From: Candidatus Nealsoniibacteriota bacterium
GTDB lineage: Bacteria; Patescibacteriota; Minisyncoccia; Minisyncoccales; GWA2-38-27
Length of the DNA: 49,412 bases
Reading direction: 5' to 3'
NCBI GenBank assembly: GCA_030616085.1
Contig: JAUWYA010000003.1
Coordinates: forward strand, 1-49,412
Made by a program: the position numbers and the translations under genes. Below are positions 17,781-27,294 of this stretch, piece after piece; positions within the stretch are counted from its first letter, which is position 1; each line of letters begins with the position of its first letter. A model generated the notes under the pieces. The model worked only from the letters and a program-made list of their open reading frames with translations, was not told the origin of the DNA and made no database searches.

Positions 17781-17966
17781 CTAATCCTTGCTTAATGCTT
17801 CGGCAACTGCTTTCTCGGCAGATTGCCTCTTCACTTCCTTTACCTCAAAGTGGGGAAGTTCCTCTAGCGGCCTTCCTGCCTTCTCCCACTGTGAAAGAAT
17901 CTCCTCTTCTTGTGTTTTTGAAGAAACAGTGAAGTTATAGATAAGTTGTAAATTCCAGTATTCCAT
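17781..17966 (-). CDS. hypothetical 61-aa protein
   Basis: Preceded by promoter at 18069-18097, RBS AAGGG. Confidence 0.6.
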   Translation of the reverse strand: MEYWNLQLIYNFTVSSKTQEEEILSQWEKAGRPLEELPHFEVKEVKRQSAEKAVAEALSKD

Positions 17967-18068
17967 CTTTTTACCCTTTCATTTGGTGATTTAATGTAAT
18001 AGTTGTTTTGTTTTCAAATAGCAAATACTGGATTTCTCCAGGTTATGATCACTCGTCATAACACTTAT

Positions 18069-18097
18069 AATGTATCATACTTTAACAGATTTGTCAA
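18069..18097 (-). promoter_or_regulatory. sigma70-like promoter TTGACA-17-TACATT, followed by GTTATGA-N7-TCATAAC inverted repeat
   Basis: minus: TTGACAAATCTGTTAAAGTATGATACATT. Confidence 0.6.
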
Positions 18098-18111
18098 GGA
18101 GTTGTGAAGAA

Positions 18112-19488
18112 TTATCTTCCTCGGCGGATTATTTTTGGCTTGTCATTGCTGAAATCAACAACAGTTGAAGGAACGTTATAAGAAAGGTTGCCGGCGCTTA
18201 AAATTAAATCTGGTCTGATTTTTTCATCTTCAAAATATTTATAAATCTCCTCAATTTTAACAGTTGAAGGCTTGCCTGATATATTGGCTGAAGTTCCAAC
18301 CAAAGGCTTTTTAAACTTTTTAATTATTTCGTAAATTAGTTTATATTCTGGAATACGTAAACCAATCGTTTTTTTATTCTTAGAAAGTCTTTTTGAAAGC
18401 CCGGACCTCTTCTTTTTATTCAAGGCCACAGTTATTCTGCCTGGCCAAATCTCATCAAGAAAGTTTTTCATATCTTTATCCATTAAAGCGTATTTAGCAG
18501 CCATTTCTATATCTTTGACAAAAATAGGAATGGCTTTTTTCTTATCTCTTTTCTTAATCTCGAAAACCTTTTCTACTGCTTTATCATTTGTTGCATCAGC
18601 CAACAAACCATAAACAGTGTCAGTCGGACAAACCACAACCTGACCTCTTTCTAAAGATTCAACTGCCCTATTAACTGCATCTTTTGAGCCAGCAGCAATA
18701 ATATGAAATCTTCTATTTCTCCAAAAAAGTCTTTTAAATTTCTTAAATGACCTTAAGAAGTAAGAAACCTGAATTATGTCTGCTGGGTTACCAAAGTCCA
18801 GCCAAAAGTCTTGAATCTTCTGGGTTTTCATCTTCTTTTCTTTCGCTAAAAGATTTATTGCATCAGTAATCTCATATTCACCTCTGGAAGATTTAGTAAT
18901 TTTGCCAAGTTTATCAAAAACATCAGGAGTAAATTTATAAAGTCCGGAGTTAACGATGTTTCCGATAAACTCTTTTGGCTTTTCAACAACTTTCTTTAGA
19001 AATCCGTTGTCTTCAACAAGAACGCCATATTTTCCAGGATTTTTGTGATAAATCCCAGCAACATGGCTATATTTTCCTTCAATATTCATTGCTTTCAAAT
19101 CTCTTACTGAATAAAGATTGTCTCCGCAAAGATAAAGAAACTGGCTTTTCTTAACAATATCTTTTACGCACATTAAAGGACAGGCAGTGCCATACATTTT
19201 ATCCTTAGGACCTAAAATTTCATACTGGCTTACCATCCTTATTTTATACTGGCTTGGTCTTAAACTCTTAAGAGGCGGTTTGTATCTTCTTAAAAATCCC
19301 TCTATTAATTCTTCTTTAAATCCAGTTACTAAAATCAAATCCCTATAACCAGCTAAAAAAAGATTATCTAAAAGATAAGCCAAAAAGGGTCTTTTTTTGA
19401 CCCTAATAAGGTGTTTGGACTTTTCCTTAGTAAGATGAAGCATGCGAGTCCCCTGACCCGCAGCAGCAATTACTACTTTTTTAATCAT
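18112..19488 (-). CDS. fusion: N-terminal NDP-sugar-type nucleotidyltransferase + C-terminal Sua5/YrdC (TsaC) domain
   Basis: N: VIAAAGQGTRMLHLTKEKSKHLIRV..., GEYEITDAINLL; C: VVVCPTDTVYGLLADATN...KRDKKKAIPIFV...KPLVGTSANISGKPS. Confidence 0.9.
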   Translation of the reverse strand: MIKKVVIAAAGQGTRMLHLTKEKSKHLIRVKKRPFLAYLLDNLFLAGYRDLILVTGFKEELIEGFLRRYKPPLKSLRPSQYKIRMVSQYEILGPKDKMYGTACPLMCVKDIVKKSQFLYLCGDNLYSVRDLKAMNIEGKYSHVAGIYHKNPGKYGVLVEDNGFLKKVVEKPKEFIGNIVNSGLYKFTPDVFDKLGKITKSSRGEYEITDAINLLAKEKKMKTQKIQDFWLDFGNPADIIQVSYFLRSFKKFKRLFWRNRRFHIIAAGSKDAVNRAVESLERGQVVVCPTDTVYGLLADATNDKAVEKVFEIKKRDKKKAIPIFVKDIEMAAKYALMDKDMKNFLDEIWPGRITVALNKKKRSGLSKRLSKNKKTIGLRIPEYKLIYEIIKKFKKPLVGTSANISGKPSTVKIEEIYKYFEDEKIRPDLILSAGNLSYNVPSTVVDFSNDKPKIIRRGR

Positions 19489-20051
19489 TTTTTAGCTAAT
19501 TTAAAAGCCTTCTTATTCAGTTCAAGATATTTTTCAGGCACAATCTTAATAATAGCTTTTTCAATTGAACTTGGCTTTAAAGGGATCAATTTTTTAAACA
19601 CGGCGTAACCTAAAAGATAAATCCCTGAAACTACTTCTTTACCTAACTCTTTCTTGCAAATCTCAGAAGCAGGAACTATTTTAGGATTTTTTGTTATGGT
19701 TTTCAATTTTCTTAAAATCTCTTTTTCTTTAGGACTGCCAGGGAAGGAAAGCGTAAACTTATTAACTAGAAAGGTGGTCTTTGAATTAGCATAAGAGAGC
19801 GCTCTTAAGCTCTCCAAGCTTTCCAAGCTAAGAATTAAATCAGCTGAACCCAAAGAAACCAAGGGTGAATAGATTTTTTCCCCAAACCTTATGTGCGTTT
19901 CCACTGCTCCTCCACGCTGAGATAAACCATGAAGCTCTGAGGTCTTAATGTCTAAACCTTCAGTTAAAGCTGCCTCAGCTATAATCTGAGTTAAAGTAAT
20001 CAATCCCTGACCTCCTGTTCCTGAAATAATTATATTAAAAGTTTTTAACAT
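19485..20051 (-). CDS. iorB: indolepyruvate:ferredoxin oxidoreductase beta subunit
   Basis: IISGTGGQGLITLTQIIAEAA...SELHGLSQRGGAVETHIRFG. Confidence 0.92.
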   Translation of the reverse strand: MLKTFNIIISGTGGQGLITLTQIIAEAALTEGLDIKTSELHGLSQRGGAVETHIRFGEKIYSPLVSLGSADLILSLESLESLRALSYANSKTTFLVNKFTLSFPGSPKEKEILRKLKTITKNPKIVPASEICKKELGKEVVSGIYLLGYAVFKKLIPLKPSSIEKAIIKIVPEKYLELNKKAFKLAKK

Positions 20052-20052
20052 A

Positions 20053-21723
20053 TTACTTTCTACGCTTTAATCTTTTTGCCCAATAAGAGCACATTCGCCG
20101 AGCAACAATAACTGAAACTTCTTTTTTATTTAAAAATCCCTTAATTGCGCTTTGAAACTCTTTAATGTTTATGGGATCAATAACCTTTATATTCTTAACC
20201 CCGCAGGCCTTGGCAACCTCATCAATCTTTATTTCCTCAGTAATTTCACCCATTCCTGTTTCTCCAACTCCTGGATTAGTTTGATGACCAGTCATTGCTG
20301 TAATTCGGTTATCCATCACAATAATTAAAGGATTTGATTTATTAAAGACAGTATTTATTAAAGCAGGAATTCCAGAATGAAAGAAAGTTGAATCACCAAT
20401 TAAAGTTATGAGTTTTTGGCCAGAACTCTTTTTAATTCCATGAGCTATGCCAATAGAAGAACCCATGCATGAAAGATAATCCTGAATATTATGAGGAGGA
20501 AAACCAGCTAACATATAACAACCGATATCACCTCCAAAAATTGTTCCTTTAGGAGCTACTTTTTTTATAGATGAAAAAATAAACCAATAAGAACAATCCG
20601 GACAAAGCCGAGGAAAACGTTTTGGAACTTCTAAAGAAGAATGTTTTGAAACTCTGTATTTCTTGCCAGATAATTTTGCTATAGCTGCTCCAACTTTTTC
20701 TGTATTTAATTCTCTAACTTCGGGTAAAACATCTTTTCCTAAAACTTGAAGCCCTGGATTAACTTCCTTTGTTAAAGCATTAACTTCTTTTTCTAAAAAT
20801 GGCTCCAGCTCTTCAACAATTAAAACTTTTTTAAGGCCTTTGATAAAGTTTTTAATCCTCTTCTCTGGTAAAGGATAAAAGAAAGCAAGTTTTAAAACCG
20901 GCAAGTCCATTTTCATTTCTTTAAGAACTTCCATCACATATAGATAAGAAATCCCAGAAGTAATAATACCTAACTTTCCTTTGCCTCCTATTCTGCTAGC
21001 CTTATCTTTTTCAGCAAAGTCTCTAATCTTTTCTATCTTCTCTAATAATTCTTCTTTCATTTCCAAGACTCTTGGAGGCATTGTAACAAACCTCTTAACA
21101 TCTTTAACAAACTTTCCTGCAAAGTTAGACTTCTTTGTTTTACCTATTTCCACTGGCATTTTCTGATGAGCAATCCTGGTAGTTGTTCTAACTATCACTG
21201 GAATATTAAATTTCTCTGAAATCTTAAAACCTAGTTTAACAAAGTCCTTTGCCTCCTGAGCATCTGACGGTTCTAATATTGGAATATGAGCTAAGTAAGC
21301 AAAAGCCCTACTGTTTTCTTCTGATTGACCAGAACTCCAACAAGAAGGATCATCAGCCACAATTATTACAGTAGGTCCTTTAGTGCCGGTATAAACAAAA
21401 GGTAGTAAAGCATCTGAGGCAACGTTCAAACCAAAGTTCTTCATTACTACTAAACACTTTAATCCTGAAAAGCTTGCTCCAACAGCAGCTTCTAAAGCTA
21501 CTTTTTCGTTAGTAGAAAACTCAAAGTAAACTCCGTGCTTTTTAGCTATTTTCCCAAAAATAATACCAACTTCTGAACTAGGTGTGCCAGGATAAGCTGA
21601 AACAAAATCCACTCCTGCTTCCAGAGCTCCTTGAACAATTGCTTCATTGCCTAATAATATTTTTTTCACCCCGTTAGAGATTCTTTCTTTTTGTTTCTTT
21701 ATTTTTGTCATAGTTAATAACAA
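20053..21723 (-). CDS. iorA: indolepyruvate:ferredoxin oxidoreductase alpha subunit
   Basis: LGNEAIVQGALEAGVDFVSAYPGTPSSEV, CPDCSYW, FGGDIGCYMLAGFPP, TLIGDSTFFHSGIPAL (TPP motif). Confidence 0.95.
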   Translation of the reverse strand: MLLTMTKIKKQKERISNGVKKILLGNEAIVQGALEAGVDFVSAYPGTPSSEVGIIFGKIAKKHGVYFEFSTNEKVALEAAVGASFSGLKCLVVMKNFGLNVASDALLPFVYTGTKGPTVIIVADDPSCWSSGQSEENSRAFAYLAHIPILEPSDAQEAKDFVKLGFKISEKFNIPVIVRTTTRIAHQKMPVEIGKTKKSNFAGKFVKDVKRFVTMPPRVLEMKEELLEKIEKIRDFAEKDKASRIGGKGKLGIITSGISYLYVMEVLKEMKMDLPVLKLAFFYPLPEKRIKNFIKGLKKVLIVEELEPFLEKEVNALTKEVNPGLQVLGKDVLPEVRELNTEKVGAAIAKLSGKKYRVSKHSSLEVPKRFPRLCPDCSYWFIFSSIKKVAPKGTIFGGDIGCYMLAGFPPHNIQDYLSCMGSSIGIAHGIKKSSGQKLITLIGDSTFFHSGIPALINTVFNKSNPLIIVMDNRITAMTGHQTNPGVGETGMGEITEEIKIDEVAKACGVKNIKVIDPINIKEFQSAIKGFLNKKEVSVIVARRMCSYWAKRLKRRK

Positions 21724-21764
21724 AGCATTATTTTCTTATATTGACCCCGTAATCTCTAACGGGG
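21669..21764. mobile_element. palindromic element at iorA start codon, TSD TTCA
   Basis: ttca|ccccgttagagatt...aatctctaacgggg|ttca. Confidence 0.92.
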
Positions 21765-21810
21765 TTCATATTCTTATTTTTAATAATATCATTTTTTACA
21801 AAAATAGAAA

Positions 21811-21839
21811 AGTCCTCTTGCACATTGTGCAAAAGGACT
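21811..21839 (-). terminator. intrinsic terminator of ORF 21869-22057
   Basis: agtcctcttgcac-att-gtgcaaaaggact, T-rich on minus side. Confidence 0.7.
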
Positions 21840-21868
21840 CTGCTGTCTAAGAACCAACTAAATGAAGA

Positions 21869-22057
21869 CTACCCGGTTGGGAGTAGGCCACATACTTTCC
21901 GAAAATCGTTGAGAGTCATCCTGTTCATCATATCGGGCACATTAGCTTTCAGTAAAATGCTCAATAATCCTGATTCCAAAAGATCCTGTAGGTGTTCAAC
22001 CGGAATATCTTCTGCCAATTCTAATATTTTCTTTGCTTGTTTAAGGGTTGCCTTCAT
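21869..22057 (-). CDS. hypothetical 62-aa protein
   Basis: Consensus promoter at 22154-22182, RBS GAAAGGA, terminator. Confidence 0.65.
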   Translation of the reverse strand: MKATLKQAKKILELAEDIPVEHLQDLLESGLLSILLKANVPDMMNRMTLNDFRKVCGLLPTG

Positions 22058-22153
22058 GACAAGTCCTTTCTCCCCGCTTAGCAGGGTATTTGGGTGTCGC
22101 TATTCCGCCAACGCAGCTGATTTGCGGACCCGATGTCAATGTTCAATGTTTTC

Positions 22154-22182
22154 ATCATAGCATACTATCTAATTCCTGTCAA
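22154..22182 (-). promoter_or_regulatory. sigma70-like promoter TTGACA-17-TATGAT
   Basis: minus: TTGACAGGAATTAGATAGTATGCTATGAT. Confidence 0.8.
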
Positions 22183-22220
22183 GCCTGTGTGGTTGTTGGC
22201 GGTATCGGATACCGCCAACA

Positions 22221-24644
22221 CTATAAAACAAAATTAATTAATTTTCCAGAAATGAATATTGTTTTTTTGATTTTCTTGCCCTCTGTATATTTTAGCACTC
22301 TATCTCGCAATAAAACAGCCTTTTCAGCTTCTTTCTCTGAAATATCAGCATCAACTTCTATTTTGTCACGGACTTTGCCATTAATCTGAACAACTAAAAT
22401 TATCTTTTTTTCTTTAATCAGTTTTGAATCATATCTTGGCCATTTTTGCTCACAGCATAATCCTTTAAAACCTGCCCTTTCCCAAAGTTCTTCTGTTATA
22501 TGTGGAGCAAAAGGGCTTAATAGAATTAAAAATAAAGAATAATGAATTAAGGAAATTTCTTTTTGCTGTTCCATTTTATTAGCCAAAATCATTAATGAAG
22601 ATATTGCCGTATTAAATTTAAGCAATTCAATGTCTTCTGTTACTTTCTTTATTGTCTTGTGAACTAATTGTTTTAATTCTTTGCCATCTCCTAATTTTTC
22701 TTGAAACTTCCAAACCTTTTCTAAAAATCTTCTTACTCCTTTAACTCCCTTGGTATCCCAGAGAATCATCTGCTCAAAAGGACCTATAAACATCTCATAA
22801 ACTCTCATAGTGTCGGCTCCGTGTTCTTTAACAACTTTCTCAGGACTAATCACATTGCCTTTTGACTTAGACATTTTAATACCTCCTTGCCCAAGAATCA
22901 TCCCATGAGAAGTTCTCTTCTTGTACGGCTCTGAACCAATTGATCTTGGCACTGCTTTAATATCCCTTAAAAACTTATAAATAAAGCGGGAATAAAGCAA
23001 ATGCAGAGTAGTATGCTCCATCCCTCCGTTGTACCAATCAACAGGCATCCAATGTTCAAGCTTTTTTGGATCGGCTAATTTCTTATCATTAATAGGATCG
23101 CAATAGCGAAGATAATACCAATTAGAACCAGCCCAGTTTGGCATAACATCTGTTTCTCTTTGACCTGGTCCTTTGCATTTAGGACATTCAGCATTAACCC
23201 ATTTTTCAACCTTTGCCAAAGGCGACTGACCTTTTTCAGTTGGCTTGTAATTCTTAACCTCAGGCAGTTTGATTGGCAGATCTTGTTCCAATACTGGCTG
23301 CCAGCCGCACTTCTCACATTTTATCATTGGTATTGGTTCGCCCCAATATCTCTGTCTGGAAAAAATCCAATCTCTTAACTTATAATGAACTGCTTTTTTA
23401 GCAAAACCCTTTGCATTGAGCCATTCAGTTATTCTTTCTTTGGCTTGCTCTGACTTTATTCCAGTAAATCTGCCAGAGTTAATTAAAATGCCTTCTCCTT
23501 CATAAGCTTGTTTTGAGGGATCATATTTAGAATCTTTTGGTTTGATAACTTCAATAATAGGAAGATTATATCTTTTAGCAAAATCAAAATCACGCTGATC
23601 ATGAGCTGGTACAGCCATTATAGCGCCTGTGCCGTAATGCATTAAGACATAATCAGCCACAAAAATAGGGATTTTTCTGTTATTAACCGGGTTTGTAGCT
23701 TTAATGCCTTTTATCTCTATGCCTGTTTTTTCTTTATCCTCGCTAATCCTTTCTTTTTCTGCTTTCTTCTTTGATTTCTCAACATAATCTTTAACTTGTT
23801 TGTAATTGCTAATCTTACGTTTAAGCTTTTCAATTAAAGCATGCTCTGGAGCCAATACCAAATATGTACACCCAAACAAAGTATCAGCACGAGTAGTAAA
23901 CCCCGTTAGAGATAAATCTCTAAACGGGGTAAACACAGGGACTGGAAACTTTATCTCAGTTCCCTGGCTCCTTCCTATCCACTCTTTTTGGGAAACTTTA
24001 ACTCTTTCCGGATAATCAACTTTATCTAAATCATGAATTAGTCTATCGGCATATTTGGTAATCCTTAAAAGCCACTGTTCTTTTTCTTTTCTTCCAGCTT
24101 TTTTCCCGCAACGCTCACATTTACCATCAACAACTTCTTCATTGGCTAGACCAATCTTGCAAGATGGACACCAATTAATCGACATTTTAGCTTTGTAAGC
24201 TAATCCTTTTTTAAATAATTGAATAAATATCCATTGAGTCCATTTATAATATGACGGATCAGTAGTATTAATCTCTCTATTCCAATCAAAAGAAAGACCT
24301 AAGTCTTTTTGTTGACGTTTAAAATTAGCTGTATTTTTCCTGGTCACAATCGCTGGATGAGTTCTAGTTTTAATAGCATAGTTTTCAGTAGGCAAACCAA
24401 AAGCATCCCAGCCCATAGGAAATAAAACATTAAAACCTTGCATCCTTTTCTTTCTGGCTAAAATATCTAAAGCAACGTAACTTCTGCAATGGCCAACATG
24501 AAGCCCATCTCCAGAAGGATAAGGAAACTCCACCAAAAGGTAATACTTCGGCTTTTTTGACTTATCCAAAGATGCAAAAACGCCTGTTTCCTCCCATTTC
24601 TTCTGCCATTTTTTCTCAATTTTCTTAGGATTGTATTTTTCCAT
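22221..24644 (-). CDS. leuS: leucyl-tRNA synthetase
   Basis: FPYPSGDGLHVGHCRSY, WCPSCKIGLANEEVVDGKCERCG, KMSKSKGNVISPEKVV. Confidence 0.97.
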   Translation of the reverse strand: MEKYNPKKIEKKWQKKWEETGVFASLDKSKKPKYYLLVEFPYPSGDGLHVGHCRSYVALDILARKKRMQGFNVLFPMGWDAFGLPTENYAIKTRTHPAIVTRKNTANFKRQQKDLGLSFDWNREINTTDPSYYKWTQWIFIQLFKKGLAYKAKMSINWCPSCKIGLANEEVVDGKCERCGKKAGRKEKEQWLLRITKYADRLIHDLDKVDYPERVKVSQKEWIGRSQGTEIKFPVPVFTPFRDLSLTGFTTRADTLFGCTYLVLAPEHALIEKLKRKISNYKQVKDYVEKSKKKAEKERISEDKEKTGIEIKGIKATNPVNNRKIPIFVADYVLMHYGTGAIMAVPAHDQRDFDFAKRYNLPIIEVIKPKDSKYDPSKQAYEGEGILINSGRFTGIKSEQAKERITEWLNAKGFAKKAVHYKLRDWIFSRQRYWGEPIPMIKCEKCGWQPVLEQDLPIKLPEVKNYKPTEKGQSPLAKVEKWVNAECPKCKGPGQRETDVMPNWAGSNWYYLRYCDPINDKKLADPKKLEHWMPVDWYNGGMEHTTLHLLYSRFIYKFLRDIKAVPRSIGSEPYKKRTSHGMILGQGGIKMSKSKGNVISPEKVVKEHGADTMRVYEMFIGPFEQMILWDTKGVKGVRRFLEKVWKFQEKLGDGKELKQLVHKTIKKVTEDIELLKFNTAISSLMILANKMEQQKEISLIHYSLFLILLSPFAPHITEELWERAGFKGLCCEQKWPRYDSKLIKEKKIILVVQINGKVRDKIEVDADISEKEAEKAVLLRDRVLKYTEGKKIKKTIFISGKLINFVL
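23901..23929. mobile_element. palindromic element (29 nt) in frame in leuS, TSD TAAA
   Basis: taaa|ccccgttagagataaatctctaaacgggg|taaa; 29+4=33 nt. Confidence 0.95.
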
Positions 24645-24650
24645 ATTTTA

Positions 24651-24708
24651 CCCAGTTGAATAATTTTACTTCAAGTAAAATTAAAATCAAAGATTTTATT
24701 TAACCGGG
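24651..24708. repeat. diverged relative of palindromic element upstream of leuS
   Basis: acccagttgaataa...ttatttaaccgggt; no TSD. Confidence 0.5.
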
Positions 24709-24735
24709 TGAATTCTTAATAATAACATAAATCTC

Positions 24736-25479
24736 TTAAATTCTGAACAAGTTTTTAGCGTTTTGAAAGGTGGTTTCAGCGACTCTTTGGAAATCTATGC
24801 CTTTTATTTTGGCAATGTCTTGGACAATGTATTTTATAAAAACAGGCTCGTTGCGTTCAACTCCTGCTTGTGGAGGCGTAAGATAAGGACAATCTGTTTC
24901 AATAAGAATTTTCTCCAAAGGAGTTTTCTCAATCACTTCTTTCAAATCCCTTTTATAAATTATTCCATTAATTCCTAAATAAAATCCCATATCTAAATAT
25001 TGTTTTGCTTGCTCCCAGTTTCCAGTAAAACAATGAATTACTCCTGGAATCTGATAGTCTTTCAAAATCTCCAATAAATCCTCATGCGCCATGCGGCAAT
25101 GAATTATAACTGGTAAATCTAATTCTTTGGCAAAATCCAATTGTTGTGAAAACATTTGTTTTTGTTTTTCTTTAAATAATCCGTAATCTTTAAAACAATC
25201 AAGCCCAATCTCTCCAATTGCAACTACTTTATCAGACTGGCATAATTTTCTATACTTCAAAGCATCAAAGTTCTCATCTTTTGCATGAATAGGATGCAGT
25301 CCAATTGCAGCAAAAATCCCATTATACTTTTCAGCAATTTCTACTGCCTTCTTACTTGTCTCATATTTTGAACCGACATTTATCATCCAAATATCTTCAT
25401 CCAAAGAACGTTTGATAACTTTATCAAAATCACGGTTAAAAGCCTTAAAATTAAGATGCGCGTGAGTATCTATTAACAT
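24736..25479 (-). CDS. tatD: TatD family hydrolase
   Basis: MLIDTHAHLNFKAF, AIGEIGLDCF, PVIIHCRMAHEDLLEIL, LIETDCPYLTPP. Confidence 0.95.
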   Translation of the reverse strand: MLIDTHAHLNFKAFNRDFDKVIKRSLDEDIWMINVGSKYETSKKAVEIAEKYNGIFAAIGLHPIHAKDENFDALKYRKLCQSDKVVAIGEIGLDCFKDYGLFKEKQKQMFSQQLDFAKELDLPVIIHCRMAHEDLLEILKDYQIPGVIHCFTGNWEQAKQYLDMGFYLGINGIIYKRDLKEVIEKTPLEKILIETDCPYLTPPQAGVERNEPVFIKYIVQDIAKIKGIDFQRVAETTFQNAKNLFRI

Positions 25480-25513
25480 GCCTTCATCTTATCTAAATAT
25501 ATATATAATTTCA

Positions 25514-25558
25514 AATAAGAACCCCGCCTTCGGCAAGAACCTTAATTCGCTAAGGTAT
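25514..25558 (-). repeat. repeat family B copy 4 (minus orientation)
   Basis: minus: ataccttagcgaattaaggttcttgccgaaggcggggttctta. Confidence 0.7.
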
Positions 25559-25583
25559 GAATATATTTTCTTGAATTAAAAAA

Positions 25584-25602
25584 GGGCGACATTAAGTCAC
25601 CC
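25584..25602 (-). terminator. intrinsic terminator overlapping stop codon of ORF 25592-25846
   Basis: gggcgac-attaa-gtcaccc with T-tract on minus side. Confidence 0.65.
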
Positions 25603-25846
25603 CTAACATTTCTTTAGTTTTTTGCAATAAATCCATTCCATGAGATCTGTTAAAGCTCTTGCCTGATTTAACAACTTCCAATGCGGCCATAACTCGTTTA
25701 AACACAATATGCTTATCTATTACTAACAAATGATCAAACGTAATCCATACAGAACTATTATTATAATAGTCAGCAAAAGCATGGTAGCCACAAGCCCAAG
25801 AAAGCTCAACTAAAAAAGAATATAAAGCGCTATAAATTTCTGTCAA
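25592..25846 (-). CDS. hypothetical 84-aa protein
   Basis: ATGA-type overlap with metG stop; own terminator. Confidence 0.65.
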   Translation of the reverse strand: MTEIYSALYSFLVELSWACGYHAFADYYNNSSVWITFDHLLVIDKHIVFKRVMAALEVVKSGKSFNRSHGMDLLQKTKEMLGVT

Positions 25847-27294
25847 ATTTTTGGGAATAACAGTTTACCTCTTTTTTTATTTACAAATTCTCCGGTTTTT
25901 TTATCTCTGGCTATTTCTTTAATAATTCTATCTGATGTTTCTGGCAAAAACGGCTGAAGCAATTCAGCTATATTATCTAAAACAATCAATAAATTGCCTA
26001 AAACTTGGGGAGAATTTTCTTTCTTCTCCCATGGTTTTTCTTTTTCAATATATTTATCACAAAAGCTAATCAAATCCCAAATTGATTTCAATGCTTCATT
26101 GAATTTGAATCCTTCCAATGCTTTTTTATAATTCTTCCGAGTTTCTTTAATTTTTGGTTCTACGGTTTTAAGATTATTTTCTTTAAAACCTATTCCGTCT
26201 GCCATTACTCTTACCCGGGCAAGTAAGTTTCCGATCCCAGAAGCTAAATCAGAATTGTATCTTTGCTCAAACTTTTCATAAGTAAAGTCACCATCTTCAG
26301 CAGAAGGAATTTCTCTTAAAAGAAAATATCTAACAGCGTCTGTTCTGTATTTTTCAACCAGCTCAAAAGGATCAATCACATTGCCTAATGATTTAGACAT
26401 CTTTTGTCCTTCAGAGGTTAAATAGCCGTGAACAAAAATTGTGTTTGGTAAGCTTAATTTAGCAGAAAGAAGCATTGCTATCCAATATATCCCGTGAAAT
26501 CTTAAAATCCCTTTTCCAATGATGTGTAATTTATTATCGTTTTTCCGCCAGAATTCTTGAAACTTTTTGCTATTATCTGCGTATCCCAAAGCATTGATAT
26601 AGTTGCTTAAAGCGTCGTACCACGTCCAAACAATCTGACTAGAATCCCCTGGCACTGATATTCCCCATCCGTGTCCACGTTCTGCAGAACGAGAAATACA
26701 AAAATCTTGCAATCCAGAATTTATAAAACTTAAAACTTCATTCTTGCGAGTTTGAGGAATTATTTTAACTTTATCTTGCTCAATAATCTTTTTTAATTCA
26801 TTTTGATATTTTGAAAGCCGGAAAAAATAGTTTTCTTCCTCTACTAATTCTGGCTTTACTTTATGTTCAGGACAAAGACCGTTTTCAAGTTCGTTTTCTT
26901 TGTAAAATTCCTCACAACCCACACAATAAAGCCCTTCATAATTCTTCTTGTAGATATCTTTTTTGCAGGCCAACCAAAGTTTCTGAGCTCCTTTGATATG
27001 TCGTTTTTCAGTAGTCTTAATAAAATCATCAAAAGATAAATTTAGAACTTTTTTCAGCTCATAAAATTTCTTAGCATTTCTATCAACCAATTTTTTGGTG
27101 CTTATTTCTTCTTTTTCAGCTGCTTGAATATTTTTCAAACTATTTTCGTCTGTCCCAGTCAAAAAGAAAACTTCCTCGCCCAAAAGCCGATGGTATCGCG
27201 CCATAACATCTGCTTGAATAATCTCTAAAGCAAAACCAAGATGGGGAGACGAGTTGACATATGGAACTGCTGTTGAGACATATAGTTTTTTCAT
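25843..27294 (-). CDS. metG: methionyl-tRNA synthetase
   Basis: KKLYVSTAVPYVNSSPHLGFALE, FLTGTDENSLK, CVGCEEFY, QKMSKSLGNVIDP. Confidence 0.97.
   Translation of the reverse strand: MKKLYVSTAVPYVNSSPHLGFALEIIQADVMARYHRLLGEEVFFLTGTDENSLKNIQAAEKEEISTKKLVDRNAKKFYELKKVLNLSFDDFIKTTEKRHIKGAQKLWLACKKDIYKKNYEGLYCVGCEEFYKENELENGLCPEHKVKPELVEEENYFFRLSKYQNELKKIIEQDKVKIIPQTRKNEVLSFINSGLQDFCISRSAERGHGWGISVPGDSSQIVWTWYDALSNYINALGYADNSKKFQEFWRKNDNKLHIIGKGILRFHGIYWIAMLLSAKLSLPNTIFVHGYLTSEGQKMSKSLGNVIDPFELVEKYRTDAVRYFLLREIPSAEDGDFTYEKFEQRYNSDLASGIGNLLARVRVMADGIGFKENNLKTVEPKIKETRKNYKKALEGFKFNEALKSIWDLISFCDKYIEKEKPWEKKENSPQVLGNLLIVLDNIAELLQPFLPETSDRIIKEIARDKKTGEFVNKKRGKLLFPKI

Noticed and set aside
22195-22219. 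GTTGGCGGTATCGGATACCGCCAAC as another mobile palindrome
   Set aside because: Directly follows the leuS stop and is most simply a terminator/3' hairpin; no TSD and no second copy seen.
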